DNA of 64,000 nucleotides from Flaviflexus ciconiae (GTDB lineage: Bacteria > Actinomycetota > Actinomycetes > Actinomycetales > Actinomycetaceae), in contig NZ_CP034593.1 in the NCBI RefSeq assembly GCF_003971195.1, forward strand, positions 372,001 through 436,000, read 5' to 3'. Numbering within the stretch: position 1 is the stretch's first letter; every line of letters starts with the position of its first letter. Made by a program: the position numbers and the translations under genes. This document shows, piece by piece, positions 17,356-27,409 of this stretch. Under the pieces are notes generated by a model. The model was not told the origin of the DNA, made no database searches, and was given only the letters and a program-made list of their open reading frames with translations.

Positions 17356-18129
17356 CTAGGACCGCTTCGCCCAACGGAATCGCTTTGCCGCATACAGGGC
17401 GGGAAGGACGGTCCATGCGAGCAGGATCAGGACGGGCTGGCCGAGCTCCGCAAAGTCGACGGGGCCAAACCAACTGGCGGAGAGGAGTTCCGCAACGGGG
17501 GCCGTCGGCAGGAACTGGCCGATCTGGTAGAGCGTTGAGGTCGTGTCCGGCATGAGCGGAACTGCGGCGCCCAGGAACACGAGGATGATGAACGGCATCG
17601 AGGTGATCTGGGCGGACTCGGCTGTGCGGGTCGAAATCGAGGTCGCGAACGCCATGACAACAAACATCGCTGCGGTCACGAGAATGGTTGCGATCATGAG
17701 CGGAATGTTGACTGGGATATCCAGGCCAAGCGCGGGGACAGAAATAGCAATTGTTGCAAACGCCATGAGGACCCCGACGAGGAAGCCGGGAGCGGATACC
17801 GAGGTGAGGATCGTGGCGTCGGAGACCTCGCCGCCCCGCAGGCGCTGGAGGACGGATTCTTCGCGGCGGTTCACGATGGCTGACAGCGGGTTGTAGAAGG
17901 CAACGAAGACGAGGCCAAACAGCACGATGAGAGTGATGACGGAAGCGAGGAGCCCGTGGACTCCTTCAACGTCTGCGAGATCGCGGAACAGGAAGGGCGC
18001 CGCCAGCGGCATGATGAGCGCGTAGAAAAGCTGGAGGGCGTTGCGGCGCAACAGGACGAACTCGGCCTTGGTAAGCGAAGCCCAGCGGGAGAAAGGGGAA
18101 ACGCGGGGTGTATCTACGGTCGTTGTCAT
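17356..18129 (-). CDS. ABC-2 type transporter permease
   Basis: Membrane protein of 257 residues with about six hydrophobic segments and the ABC-2 fold (DrrB/NodJ-like). The cytoplasmic REESVLQRLRGGEVS stretch is the coupling region. It lies 2 bases after the ATPase gene and 9 bases before the kinase gene, in the same transcription unit. Cargo is unknown; export of a drug or lipid is typical. Confidence 0.88.
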   Translation of the reverse strand: MTTTVDTPRVSPFSRWASLTKAEFVLLRRNALQLFYALIMPLAAPFLFRDLADVEGVHGLLASVITLIVLFGLVFVAFYNPLSAIVNRREESVLQRLRGGEVSDATILTSVSAPGFLVGVLMAFATIAISVPALGLDIPVNIPLMIATILVTAAMFVVMAFATSISTRTAESAQITSMPFIILVFLGAAVPLMPDTTSTLYQIGQFLPTAPVAELLSASWFGPVDFAELGQPVLILLAWTVLPALYAAKRFRWAKRS

Positions 18130-18131
18130 GG

Positions 18132-19022
18132 TTACTTTCCTTCTGCGATGTCGAGGAACACGGATTCGAGGGACGCGGCGGAAGCCTTGAGGCCAGACAG
18201 TTCAGTGCCCGTTTCCTCTGCCCAGGCAAGCAGCTTTGCGAGGTCCTTCTGGAGCTGGTGGGTTGTGATCGTTGTTGTCCCGCGGTGGGACGTTGCCCTG
18301 GATTCGAACTCGACAGGAATGGCGAGCTCGTCGAACTTGATTGTCGAGGGGTGACCGGCAACGACCGAATCGGATGTTCCGGAGGTGACGATCTTTCCCT
18401 CATGCATGATGGCGAGCCGGTCGCACAGGTACTCGGCTTCCTCCAGGTAGTGCGTGGTCAGCACGATTGTTGTGCCGGAGGACTGGATGGAGGCGATGAG
18501 CTCCCAGGCTTGCCGGCGAGACTCTGGGTCCAGGCCCGTTGTGGGCTCGTCCAGGAACAGAAGCTGGGGCTGTCCGATGATGGCGCAGGCCAAGTCCAAG
18601 CGTCTCACTTCACCGCCGGAAAGTGATGAGACGCGAACGTTGGCGCGGTGATCGAGGCTTACCCAGTCCAGGACTGTGCCAACGGGAAGCGGGTTCGACA
18701 GGGTGCCCGCCCACATGGACAGGGTTTCCCTGGCCGTCAGGTCGGTCGGGAAACCGCCTTCCTGCATCATCAGTCCCTGGCGGGGCCGGACCTTCTTCCT
18801 GTCTTTGATGGGGTCAAGGCCAAAGACCTTGACGGTTCCGGCGGAGGCCTTTGCCAGGCCTTCCAGGATCTCAAGAGTCGATGTCTTGCCCGCGCCGTTC
18901 GTTCCGAGCAGGCCAAAGATCTCACCCTCGTAAATGTCGAAATCAATACCGTCGACTGCCGTGAAGGAGCTACCGTATGTGCGGGTGAGGCCGCGGGCCG
19001 TGAGGACTGGTGTCGTATTCAT
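18132..19022 (-). CDS. ABC transporter ATP-binding protein (ABC-2 exporter)
   Basis: ATPase of 296 residues. Walker A is GTNGAGKT, the signature is LSGGEVRRLDLA, Walker B is LLFLDEPTTGLD, and the switch His is in LTTHYLEEAEYL. It has the C-terminal extension of CcmA/DrrA-type subunits. I use ATG 19022 (MNTTPVL) because the frame above it (to 19100) shows no family similarity and runs through the promoter. It is the first gene of the minus-strand operon ATPase-permease-kinase-regulator. Confidence 0.9.
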   Translation of the reverse strand: MNTTPVLTARGLTRTYGSSFTAVDGIDFDIYEGEIFGLLGTNGAGKTSTLEILEGLAKASAGTVKVFGLDPIKDRKKVRPRQGLMMQEGGFPTDLTARETLSMWAGTLSNPLPVGTVLDWVSLDHRANVRVSSLSGGEVRRLDLACAIIGQPQLLFLDEPTTGLDPESRRQAWELIASIQSSGTTIVLTTHYLEEAEYLCDRLAIMHEGKIVTSGTSDSVVAGHPSTIKFDELAIPVEFESRATSHRGTTTITTHQLQKDLAKLLAWAEETGTELSGLKASAASLESVFLDIAEGK

Positions 19023-19104
19023 GGCTATCAGTCTTCCGGGAACGAGGAAAGCCCAGTAGAGCGCACTGTCACCCGAGTTCATGAAGATGTGTGGGAGCAA
19101 CTAC

Positions 19105-19116
19105 TGACATTTGTCA
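19105..19116. promoter_or_regulatory. Candidate operator between the ABC/two-component operon and the MMPL gene
   Basis: A perfect inverted repeat TGACA-TT-TGTCA sits in the 154-base gap between divergent operons. A NarL-type regulator encoded in one of them is a natural candidate to bind it. This assignment is inferred from position. Confidence 0.45.
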
Positions 19117-19176
19117 CGAGGCCCAAACCGGTGATGTCGGCAAAGTAGTCTTGGGGTTAGTCGTTGAAAGGTCACC

Positions 19177-21375
19177 ATGCAAAACGCGTTACGGGGCAGG
19201 AAAACAACCCTCCTGCGGCTTCTTATCCTCATCGTCTGGCTTGTTGTTGGCGCTGTCGGCGGAATGGCTCAGGGTCAGCTGTCCGGCGTCCAAGAAAACG
19301 ATCAGGCGCTCTATCTTCCCGAGTCAGCCGAATCGACCAGGGTTGCTGAGAAAGTCGGGGAATACAGCGACTCCACCTCGCTTCCGGTCTTTGTTGTGTT
19401 TGAAACCGATAGCGGTGACCCGTTAACAGGCGAGCAGATCGCTGCCCTGAACGAAGCCGCCCAGGGAGTGCCGGGTATTGCTATGCCGGGCGGTAAGACC
19501 CTTGCCGACTTCCTCGATAACTCGCAGTCTGCCTTTGTTCCGGCCGAGAGCGGAACTGCCGGCATGTGGCCCATTTCGCTCGACTCCACCCAGATCAAGG
19601 ACCTGGACGCGAACGGCGATCCCGTTCAATCCAGCTCCGTGGAAGCCATCAGAGCGTACGTTGCCGACACGGTGGACGGCATGGAAGGTATCACTGCCTA
19701 CACGACCGGCCCGGGTGGCCTCGTAGCCGACCTCGGGAATGCCTTTGCAGGAATCGATCTCGTGCTCCTGCTTGTCGCCGTGGTCCTTGTCTTCATTATT
19801 CTCATCATTGTCTACCGGTCTTTCCTGATCCCGATAGCGGTCCTTCTGACGGCGGTCTTTGCGCTCTGCGGTGCTGGCCTGCTCGTTTACTTCCTGGCGA
19901 ACGCCGAGATTGTCCTCCTGTCGGCCCAAACCCAGGGCATCCTCTCCATCCTCGTCATTGGCGCGACAACGGACTATTGTTTGCTGATCGTTGCCCGCTA
20001 CCGAGAAGAACTCGCCCGAATCCAGAACACGAAGGGAGCCATGAGGCAGGCGCTCAAGGCTACCTGGGAGCCTATTATTGCCTCCGCGGCCACGGTGATC
20101 GCGGGCCTGCTCTGCCTCCTCCTGTCGGACCTGCGAGTCACGTCCTCCCTCGGTCCCGTCGCCGTCATCGGAATCATCTTCTGTGTCCTGGCAGCTCTCA
20201 CCCTCCTTCCCGTTCTGCTCCTGATCCCGGGCAGTCGTTCGCGAGCCATGTTCTGGCCCGCCAAGGTTCCCGGTCCCTCAGAAACGACCGAAACCGACCT
20301 CATGGCGCAGCATGGCTTCTGGTCAAAGTCGGCACGCTTTGTGGCCCGAAACGACCGCAAGGTGTGGATCACAACGGCGATCGCGCTCCTTGCGCTCGCA
20401 GCATTTGCTCCGACCTTCCAAGCCAAGGGCCTGTCCCAGACCGACACGATTCTCGGCGAGACAGAATCGGAAGACGGGCTGGAGGTCCTCTACGAGAACT
20501 TCCCGCAGGCCGCCTCGGCACAGCCCCTCTCCGTGCTTGCTCCTGCGGATAGTGCTGAGGACGTCATCGCTACCATTCAGTCCGTTGAGGGTGTGGCCTC
20601 TGCCGAGCTCACAACAAACGACAGCGGCCCAATTGTTGTCGATGGTGAGGTCCTCATCAGCGTTGCCACGACGGCACCGTCGGAGGCCATGGAAGCGCAG
20701 GAAACTGTCGCGGATATTCGTGACGCTGTGGAAGGCATGGATGTGGCTGTTGGCGGCGATGCTGCCACGCGCCTCGACACCCAGCAGACGGGAACGTCCG
20801 ACCTCATCAAGGTCGTGCCCGTCACGCTCCTTGTTGTTGTCCTCATGCTCATGGTGCTTCTCCGCTCCATCGCAGCGCCGCTACTCGTTCTGGGAGCGAA
20901 CATCCTGTCGTTTGCGGCCACGATGGGCTTGGCGGCACTGGTCTTCAACCATGTTCTGTCCTGGCCCGGTTCGGATGCTTCGGTCCCGCTCTATTCCTTC
21001 ATCTTCCTCGTTGCCCTATCGATCGATTACACGATTTTCCTCATGACGAGAGCACGAGAAGAGTCACTCGAGTACGGCACGCGGGAAGGAATCGTCCGCG
21101 GCGTTGCCGTCACCGGCGGTGTTATCACGTCCGCGGGTCTCGTCCTTGCCGCGACCTTCGCGGCTCTGACCGTGATCCCGTTGCTCTTCATGGTCCAGCT
21201 GGCGCTCATTGTGGCCGCAGGTATTCTTCTCGATACCTTTGTCGTTCGCACTCTCCTTATCCCGGGCCTCGTCCACCAGATCGGCAACAAGGTGTGGTGG
21301 CCCTGGCACGAGAAGATGGTCGAAGCCGAAGAAAAGAAGCAGATCGAAGGTGACCGAAAAGACACCCGCGTCTAG
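19177..21375 (+). CDS. MMPL/RND-family transporter
   Basis: Transporter of 732 residues with 12 hydrophobic segments in two halves: one segment at 15-32, then a large external domain and five segments (about 188-350), and the same layout repeated from about 395. ATTDYCLLIVARYREEL in the first half and LSIDYTIFLMTRAREE in the second are the intramembrane Asp-Tyr motifs of proton-driven MMPL proteins. The substrate is unknown; lipids, siderophores or drugs are known for the family. GAAAGG precedes ATG 19177. It is divergent from the ABC/two-component operon. Confidence 0.92.
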   Translation: MQNALRGRKTTLLRLLILIVWLVVGAVGGMAQGQLSGVQENDQALYLPESAESTRVAEKVGEYSDSTSLPVFVVFETDSGDPLTGEQIAALNEAAQGVPGIAMPGGKTLADFLDNSQSAFVPAESGTAGMWPISLDSTQIKDLDANGDPVQSSSVEAIRAYVADTVDGMEGITAYTTGPGGLVADLGNAFAGIDLVLLLVAVVLVFIILIIVYRSFLIPIAVLLTAVFALCGAGLLVYFLANAEIVLLSAQTQGILSILVIGATTDYCLLIVARYREELARIQNTKGAMRQALKATWEPIIASAATVIAGLLCLLLSDLRVTSSLGPVAVIGIIFCVLAALTLLPVLLLIPGSRSRAMFWPAKVPGPSETTETDLMAQHGFWSKSARFVARNDRKVWITTAIALLALAAFAPTFQAKGLSQTDTILGETESEDGLEVLYENFPQAASAQPLSVLAPADSAEDVIATIQSVEGVASAELTTNDSGPIVVDGEVLISVATTAPSEAMEAQETVADIRDAVEGMDVAVGGDAATRLDTQQTGTSDLIKVVPVTLLVVVLMLMVLLRSIAAPLLVLGANILSFAATMGLAALVFNHVLSWPGSDASVPLYSFIFLVALSIDYTIFLMTRAREESLEYGTREGIVRGVAVTGGVITSAGLVLAATFAALTVIPLLFMVQLALIVAAGILLDTFVVRTLLIPGLVHQIGNKVWWPWHEKMVEAEEKKQIEGDRKDTRV

Positions 21376-21545
21376 GGCAGCATTCATCCGCACCTGGCAG
21401 TTGCACCGGTGACTCAGAACCGGGTGCATGGCCTGCCTGGCGAAGAGCTCTGTGGTCATAACGGCTTGATGGTGACGGCGGAGCACTCTCGGTCAACGGG
21501 GGAGATCTCGTTGCACTTCGATGCCGTGAGCTACCGCGGACGCGA

Positions 21546-21577
21546 CTGTGGGCCCAAGCGTTTGCTTGGGCCCACAG
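21546..21577. terminator. Bidirectional terminator hairpin
   Basis: A perfect 14-bp inverted repeat (CTGTGGGCCCAAGC / GCTTGGGCCCACAG) with loop GTTT lies between the convergent MMPL and metallophosphoesterase genes. Confidence 0.8.
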
Positions 21578-21607
21578 CGGTTAGTGACGCTCGGTCAGCC
21601 AGCCGTA

Positions 21608-21900
21608 CTAGCGGCGTACGCCGGGAGTATCTGTTCCGTTGCCATCCCAGTCACCAATGAGGACGGTATCTGCCTCGCGACCGTAGGCGAACTCGCTGTC
21701 GGCGTTGCCGCCCCTCAGCTCATTGGAGACGAAGTACCGATCGCCGCGGCGTACCGCGAACGTGTCGTTGCCGTCTCCGTCCCAGTCACCAACGAACATT
21801 TCATCATTGGCGCGTCCGTAGACGAATGCGGTGTCGTGGGTGGTGCTATCCCACGTGTTCGAGAGCAGGTAGGTCTTGCCCTCGGCGTCTGGGATAGGGG
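21608..21900 (-). repeat. Two C-terminal 46-residue repeats (GDWDGDG module)
   Basis: Two consecutive units read YLLSNTWDS...[26 protein letters not shown] and YFVSNELRG...YGREADTVLIGDWDGNGTDTPGVRR. The DxDGDGxDT core is like a calcium loop. The same unit is repeated five times at the end of the protein encoded at 33679-36106. Confidence 0.8.
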
Positions 21901-24783
21901 TGGGGTCGCCGGGCTCTTCCGGTTCGGTGGTAGATGCAGCGACCGTGAAGACCGACAGGGGAGAGGTGCCGGTTCCGCCGGTGGCGTTCTCTGCAACTGC
22001 GTACCATCCGTAGGTGGTACCGGGCTCGAGTCCTGTCCAGTCGGCAGTGGCGCTCGCGCCGGAGGCTACGGTGTCGCTACCAATCTCGATGTCCGAGTAG
22101 GCGGTGACGAGCACGGAGTCGGTTGCGATGCTGGTGGTGCGAGTATTGAGGTTGATCGGGACAGTGAACTCGTCCTCGGTGCCGTCGTACTCGCGGTTCG
22201 TTGCGGAGTCGTACTCGTGTGCGCCGTGATCATCCAGGCGTGCCGAGTACGTGTTGACCGACATCTCGGAACGATCAACATCGAACTGGAGGAGCCTCTT
22301 GTAGCCCGCGGTCTTCTCACCATCAACGAGGTATTCCTGGTAGTCAGCGAGTAGCTCGACAACGTGGTGGCCGTCTTCGGCAACGTTGTGGCGCACGTTC
22401 GTGCCGACGCCGTGGACGTGACCGGAGAGTACGAGGAAGATGTTCGGGTTCTGGGAAACAACCTTCTCGTAGATCGCTTCGCCCCAGTGGGCGGTGTGGG
22501 ATGCTCCGCGAGCATCGGTTGCCGTGGAGGCGTTGATGTACTCGTGGGAGGCAAGGATCGCGTTGCGGTCGGGGTACTGGGCGAGAACCTCGTTGGCCCA
22601 GGCCAGTTCCTCATCCGTTGCCATGTAGCCGAGGTGCACGACGAGGAAGTCCTGCCCGGAAGCGGTGAAGAGATCGTAGTGGTTCTGGTTATCTCCCGGC
22701 TTCCAGGGGCCACCGTATTCGGCATTTTCCCAGGTCTCGGATAGTGCCTCGTAGCGTTCTGGACCGAAGTACTCGTTGTACAGGGAGTTGTCGGTACCGT
22801 ACTTGTTGTCGTGGTTACCAGGCAGGACGCCGTTGGGGATTCCTGCCTCGTCCAGGATGGTCTGGGCCTCGTCAGCGACCGCGTACTGGTCGCGGGCGTG
22901 CCCGATCCACTCCGGATCGTTCGTGATGACGTTGTCGTCGTTAACGAGGCCGCCCGTGTGCACGGCATAGGCGATCTTGCGCTCGTCAGCGTTATCCGCA
23001 ATCCACTGGGTGGTGTCCAGATAGGCGTCGCGGAAGCGTTCAGCGGCGGCACCCTCCTGGTCGACTGCGCCCTCGGCAAGGTACTGCGTGTCAGTGTTGT
23101 GGGCGATTGAGAAGTCGTATGTTTCGGGATCCCGGAACTCGTCCGTGACCTCGCCAGCAATGTCATCCGTGAACGGATCGTAGCCCTCGACAAGCAGGTG
23201 AACCGTGCCGTCGGTGATGTGGGCGGGCTGTGCGATACCGGTGAGCTCGGTCAGGCCGTCCGCGGTACCGCGGGAATCCTGCAGGAGCTGCCAAATCTGC
23301 TCTTCACCATCCCAGACGTGAAGGCGTGCGCCGCGTGCCGGATCGACTTCACCGGACCAGGAGATCACCTGATCGGATGATGATTCGTCAACGGGAACAT
23401 CGAAGCGCTGGAACGTGACCTCTTCCGCGGCAGGGCTGCGGAGCGTCTCGTCATCACCGGGGGCGAGGCCGTCGGTGCCGGCTTCTTCTTGGCCGGTGAA
23501 GTTCAGCTGGTTGAGGGGCAGGGAAGGCGTCGTGCCCTGCGCCGCCATCTCCGGCATGCGGGGCGTTGCCTCGTAGAACGTGGTATCAACATCCCCACCG
23601 TGCGGATCGGTGACGGTGGTGGACAGGGTCACGGTTCCCTCGGTCCCGGACGTGCCGGAAACGGGTGACAGGTCGCCGAAGACGGGCGTGTTCGGGTGAG
23701 TGGTGAAGGAAACGATGTGAACGGAGGTGTTGCCGAGCTCGTCGGTTGCTTCGATCCGGAGCTCGTGCCCGCCCGCCGCCATCTCGTCGCTCGACAGCGT
23801 GTCACCAATATTGATGGGGTTGCCGTCGAGAGTGAGGGTGGGTGCCCCCGCTACGCCAGCATCATCAGCAAGTGTTGCGTCGATCGTGACCTCGCCGAGG
23901 ACTTCGTCTCCGTCGGCCGGCACGGAGGAGGAGAGGGCGGGGCCGGTGTTGTCGACAATGACCTCGGTCGTTGTCTCGGCGTCTCCGGCCGCTGCCGTGA
24001 TGGTGTGGGTGCCATCCTCAAGTTCGGTGGTATCGAGCTCAAGGAGCAGGCCCGAGTTCGGGCCCGGCTCATCATCAACATTGAACGAAAGTGTGAGGTG
24101 GCGGGGCTTGTTGGAGGAACCGCAGTTGCCGTCACCGATGTTGTAGTAACCGTCAGCGTCAACAGCGGGTCCCGTAATCGGGTTGTCCGGGTTCGTGTAC
24201 TGTGTGCCGTCTGGTCCCTGAAGGCGGAAGTTTGCGATCCATCGTCGTGGTTAAGCCCGCACGTTGATGCTCGGGTGCCCGTCCAAAACTCAATGGAGTT
24301 CTCACCGGTTGTGAGCAGCTCCGCCGGAACGTTGATCGGGTGATCGTTAACGTGCGCGATCTGTTCGAGGATCGCCACGCGCTCGCCGTTGACAAGCAGG
24401 TAGTTCGAATAGGCGATCTCAATCGCGGCCTTGACGTCGAGCACCAATGCCGAGTCGGTCTCGTCCAGATACTCCGAGCCGAGAGTTTCCCGGGCGTCAG
24501 CCGCCGCTGCTCCGTCAACCCGGATCGCCGTTGGATTAGCTCCCGGGGAACTCGGAGACGACACAACCGTGTGCGTCCCAGAAATGCGCTGAGCATCCTC
24601 CAGGTTAAGGGTGGGGGAGCCATCCTCAACCTGTCCCGGATCGGGCTCGATCGGCGCCCACTGCACCCCCGTATCGGTGCTTGACGTGTCATCGTTGACT
24701 GCTGTTGCCATTCCGGGCGTCGCAAACAGCAGTGTGAGGGCTGTTGCCGCCGCGGCGGTCCTGCGTGGAGGCAGGGGTCTCAT
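21608..24783 (-). pseudogene. Secreted metallophosphoesterase with C-terminal repeats, one frameshift
   Basis: Large exported protein of about 1,058 residues if joined. An Ala-rich signal peptide (MRPLPPRR start) is followed by a region with Ig-like character, then a calcineurin-type phosphoesterase. Motifs are HNTDTQYL, GLVNDDN, PGNHDNK, SHEYIN and GHVHGVG. A fibronectin-like stretch and two 46-residue repeats (GDWDGDGNDTFAVRRG type) close the protein at 21608. The reading frame breaks near 24239-24240. One extra G would join HDDG to IANFRLQG and so to the long downstream frame. No LPXTG anchor is visible. Extracellular phosphate scavenging or nucleotide hydrolysis is likely. Confidence 0.85.
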
Positions 24784-25125
24784 GTGATCTCCTAGTCGTT
24801 GTGGCCAGTAGAGACCTTGCCACGCTACGAGGGGGAGATGACGGTCACTTAACCGACAGGTTACGGCTTGGCGATTTTGTTCATGAGCTGGCCCGAAATG
24901 TCACTGACCTGCACAGGCGGCGTTAACATTGGTTGTCGTGGACCAACCCAAACGGCTGTAGGGGAGCCCGGATGTACCAGGGTGATTTGTCCTTATTGCC
25001 CCGATTGAGGCCAAACGATGAGACATGGCTCGGCTCGGCCTGGTGCTGCGCCTGGTCCGAAGCTAGGGGTTCGGCCCAGGAGTGGCTAGGGTTTGGCCAT
25101 GCCGGGTGCTCGGAAACGCCTTAGG
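24784..25125. other. Intergenic stretch upstream of the phosphoesterase
   Basis: No convincing gene is seen. On the minus strand, about 60 bases above the phosphoesterase start, GTAACCTGTCG and GTTAAGTGACC lie side by side as imperfect 11-base repeats, the layout of actinobacterial PHO boxes. That would suit a phosphatase gene, but the match is loose. A short plus-strand frame (24933-25124) has no support. Confidence 0.25.
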
Positions 25126-25776
25126 TTAGCCGATGTTGACCTGGACGCCGGGGTTAACCGGGGTGTGCTTGCTGGCCTTCGACAGGAAGGCAACGAGGAA
25201 GTTTTCGTTCGCTGGGGCAAGCTGCCAGCTAGAGAACTTTGCGTCGATAACCAGACCAGCATCCAACGCATCCGCCTCGAACTCCGCGAAGTCATAGCCG
25301 CGTCCGGCACCAAAGCCAATGGTGATCCGGCCATCGTCAGCCAGGTGCTCATGCAGCCGTTGTAGGGAAGGGAGACGCTCATGGCCGGCGAGGAATGTCA
25401 TGACGTTACCGGCGGAGACAATATGGTCGAACTTTGCGAGCCCGGTATCAGTTTGGAGCTGGAAGGTAGCGAGGTCACCAACAACCCACTGTGCGGTCGG
25501 GTGATCTTCTTGAGCTACCGAGATGAGATAAGGGTCAAGGTCGATTCCAATGACCTGGTGGCCGCGGCGAGCCAGATAGCCACCGAGCCTGCCAGATCCA
25601 CAGCCAGCGTCAAGAATCCGAGATCCGCGCTCCGCGAGTGCATCGACCAGGCGTGCCTCACCGTGAATATCGTGACCGGCACTCTCGAGGTTCCGCCACC
25701 TCTCCGCATAGCGAATCGCATGATCGGGATTCTGACTCGTCACGGATTTCCAGACATTGTGCTCGGGCGCGCTCAT
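25126..25776 (-). CDS. Class I SAM-dependent methyltransferase
   Basis: Small-molecule methyltransferase type, 216 residues. The SAM site is ILDAGCGSGRLGGYLARRG (motif I, about 53-71), then VIGIDLDP (motif II) and VVGDLATF. HIVSAGNVMTFL follows as motif IV. The product fits the Methyltransf_25/11 group. The substrate cannot be told. The next gene (25795-26277) lies 18 bases upstream in the same direction, so both may be co-transcribed. Confidence 0.85.
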   Translation of the reverse strand: MSAPEHNVWKSVTSQNPDHAIRYAERWRNLESAGHDIHGEARLVDALAERGSRILDAGCGSGRLGGYLARRGHQVIGIDLDPYLISVAQEDHPTAQWVVGDLATFQLQTDTGLAKFDHIVSAGNVMTFLAGHERLPSLQRLHEHLADDGRITIGFGAGRGYDFAEFEADALDAGLVIDAKFSSWQLAPANENFLVAFLSKASKHTPVNPGVQVNIG

Positions 25777-25794
25777 ACGCTTAAGTATCGACCT

Positions 25795-26277
25795 TTAATG
25801 TCGGGGTGTCGAACCGCGATAGGTGATCGGTGACTGCGTTGAGCCCACATTTGCATGAGTCTCCATTCCGCCAGGCGGAATGTCGGTATTCTGCGCCGAC
25901 ACCGCTCGCCAGATGCCAGCCGCAAGCTTCTGGGCCACAACCGTGAGCACCGTTCGCCTCTCATCGAGCTCCCGGCCGTCGGGATCGACCTGACCGGTCA
26001 CGATAAGCCTGCCAACGACAACGGCGTGATCGTCACCGAGCGTTTTCACCGTCGTACGTCCCACCCTCATTGAGCTCTGGCCGAAGATCTTCTCGAAACC
26101 GTAGGCGTGTGCCGTTTTAATCTTCTCCCTGGTGTTCCACCAGAGACCCGTGACGTTCACAAAGGTTGCGTCGGGGGCAAAGATCGAGGCCAGCTCATCG
26201 GCATCGTGCCTGTTCCAGGCATCCCGGAACGCATGCAGAACGCCTTTGGGGGAGTCAGGCAATGAAACATCCGTCAT
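25795..26277 (-). CDS. SgcJ/EcaC-type SnoaL-like (NTF2-fold) protein
   Basis: Protein of 160 residues with the start pattern of this family (FRDAWNRHDADELASIFAPDA), then FVNVTGLWW, and VSAQNTDIPPGG near the C-terminus. The NTF2-like fold forms a ligand pocket, but no activity is set for this group. It is the upstream partner of the methyltransferase gene. Confidence 0.8.
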   Translation of the reverse strand: MTDVSLPDSPKGVLHAFRDAWNRHDADELASIFAPDATFVNVTGLWWNTREKIKTAHAYGFEKIFGQSSMRVGRTTVKTLGDDHAVVVGRLIVTGQVDPDGRELDERRTVLTVVAQKLAAGIWRAVSAQNTDIPPGGMETHANVGSTQSPITYRGSTPRH

Positions 26278-26357
26278 GATCGGTCTTTCGATGAGGGCAA
26301 GTTGGGTGAGGGCAAGTAAGGCGTTGATGTAGAGAACAAGCGACGTGTTAAAGACCG

Positions 26358-26386
26358 CTGTGGGGCCGCATAGCGCGGCCCCACAG
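26358..26386. terminator. Bidirectional terminator hairpin
   Basis: A perfect 12-bp inverted repeat (CTGTGGGGCCGC / GCGGCCCCACAG) with a 5-base loop, downstream of the osmC gene (minus strand). Confidence 0.65.
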
Positions 26387-26476
26387 GCAAGAAGTTTGGT
26401 GGATCAACCGCACCTGGCGAGCATGGCTCATGAGAGCCCAAGCAACGGTGCGGGGGATCCGGCTACGGCATTGGCC

Positions 26477-26917
26477 CTAGACCAGCTCGGCGTTGACCGT
26501 GATCTCTGCCGATGCGTAGAGACGCGACACGGGGCATCCCGCCGCTGCGTCGTTCACGGCGGCCTCAAAAGCATCCTGCTCCATGCCGTCAATCTGAGCC
26601 TTCAGGGTGAGGGCCGAGGTGGTGATGGTCGGGTTGCCATCCACCTCGTCGAGGGTAACCTCCGCGCTCACCTCGAGACGCTGAGGAACAAGGTTGTCCT
26701 TGCTGAGACGGTCATTGAACGCCATGGCAAAGCAGGAAGAGTGAGCCGCAGCGAGAAGCTCCTCGGGGCTGGTCTTGCCCTCGGGAGCGCGGGTGCGGGA
26801 TCCCCAGGTGACGACCTGGTCGTCAAGAACAGAGGAGGAAGAATTCGAGAGGACGCCCTTGCCGGACGGCAGGTCGCCTTCCCACGTCGTCGTTGTATTG
26901 CGTGATGCGATAGCCAT
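26477..26917 (-). CDS. OsmC-family peroxiredoxin
   Basis: Protein of 146 residues that reduces organic hydroperoxides. The two reactive cysteines are C62 in AHSSCFAMAF and C128 in AAAGCPVSRLY, and TSPEELLAAAHSSC is the family signature. The start is ATG 26917, with a strong AAGGAGAT ribosome site just upstream. A longer open frame to 27502 is non-coding. The gene stands alone between a hairpin and a control region. Confidence 0.92.
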   Translation of the reverse strand: MAIASRNTTTTWEGDLPSGKGVLSNSSSSVLDDQVVTWGSRTRAPEGKTSPEELLAAAHSSCFAMAFNDRLSKDNLVPQRLEVSAEVTLDEVDGNPTITTSALTLKAQIDGMEQDAFEAAVNDAAAGCPVSRLYASAEITVNAELV

Positions 26918-27193
26918 GATGATCTCCTTAGCTTTTCTGCCCGGCAGTGAGCCGAGCCTCGATGTCGGAGTGCATTCATTCTTCGCCCGCAGTGTGGCCC
27001 AGGTCAACGGTGCCAAGCTGTTGGCGAAGAACCTTGCAATCAAAGCCCGCCAGCTGTGGCACGTTCGCCAGGTGGTGGTGAGATGGTGCCGGGCGAGCCG
27101 AGAATGATACCCGGAGAACTGTGACATGTCACCGTCGTGGGGCCCATGGGGAACAACGTAGACTGGGCAAAGCATTAACGAAAGGGAGGTCGC

Positions 27194-27409
27194 GTGGCAA
27201 CCGACGATAAGGACGACATCGAGACGCCGTTCAACGAGAAGGAAGCGATCCGCAAGCAGCGGAAGCAGTTCATTCTGTTCGCGCTCGCGGGACTCTTCAT
27301 GCTGATCATCGCGTTCTTCGCGGGGCGCACCGTGAAGGAATGGGTATCTGACGATGAGTCGGCTCCCGTCGGTGTCTCGATCGTTCAGGAGGTTAGCTAT
27401 GTCGCGTGA
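27194..27409 (+). CDS. Small single-pass membrane protein, unknown
   Basis: 71 residues: a charged N-terminus with many Asp, Glu and Lys (ATDDKDDIETPFNEKEA), one hydrophobic segment at about 27-44 (FILFALAGLFMLIIAFFAG), and a short outer tail. It starts at GTG 27194 after GGGAGG. The end overlaps the next gene by 11 bases, so the two are likely co-translated. I do not recognise a family. Confidence 0.65.
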   Translation: MATDDKDDIETPFNEKEAIRKQRKQFILFALAGLFMLIIAFFAGRTVKEWVSDDESAPVGVSIVQEVSYVA

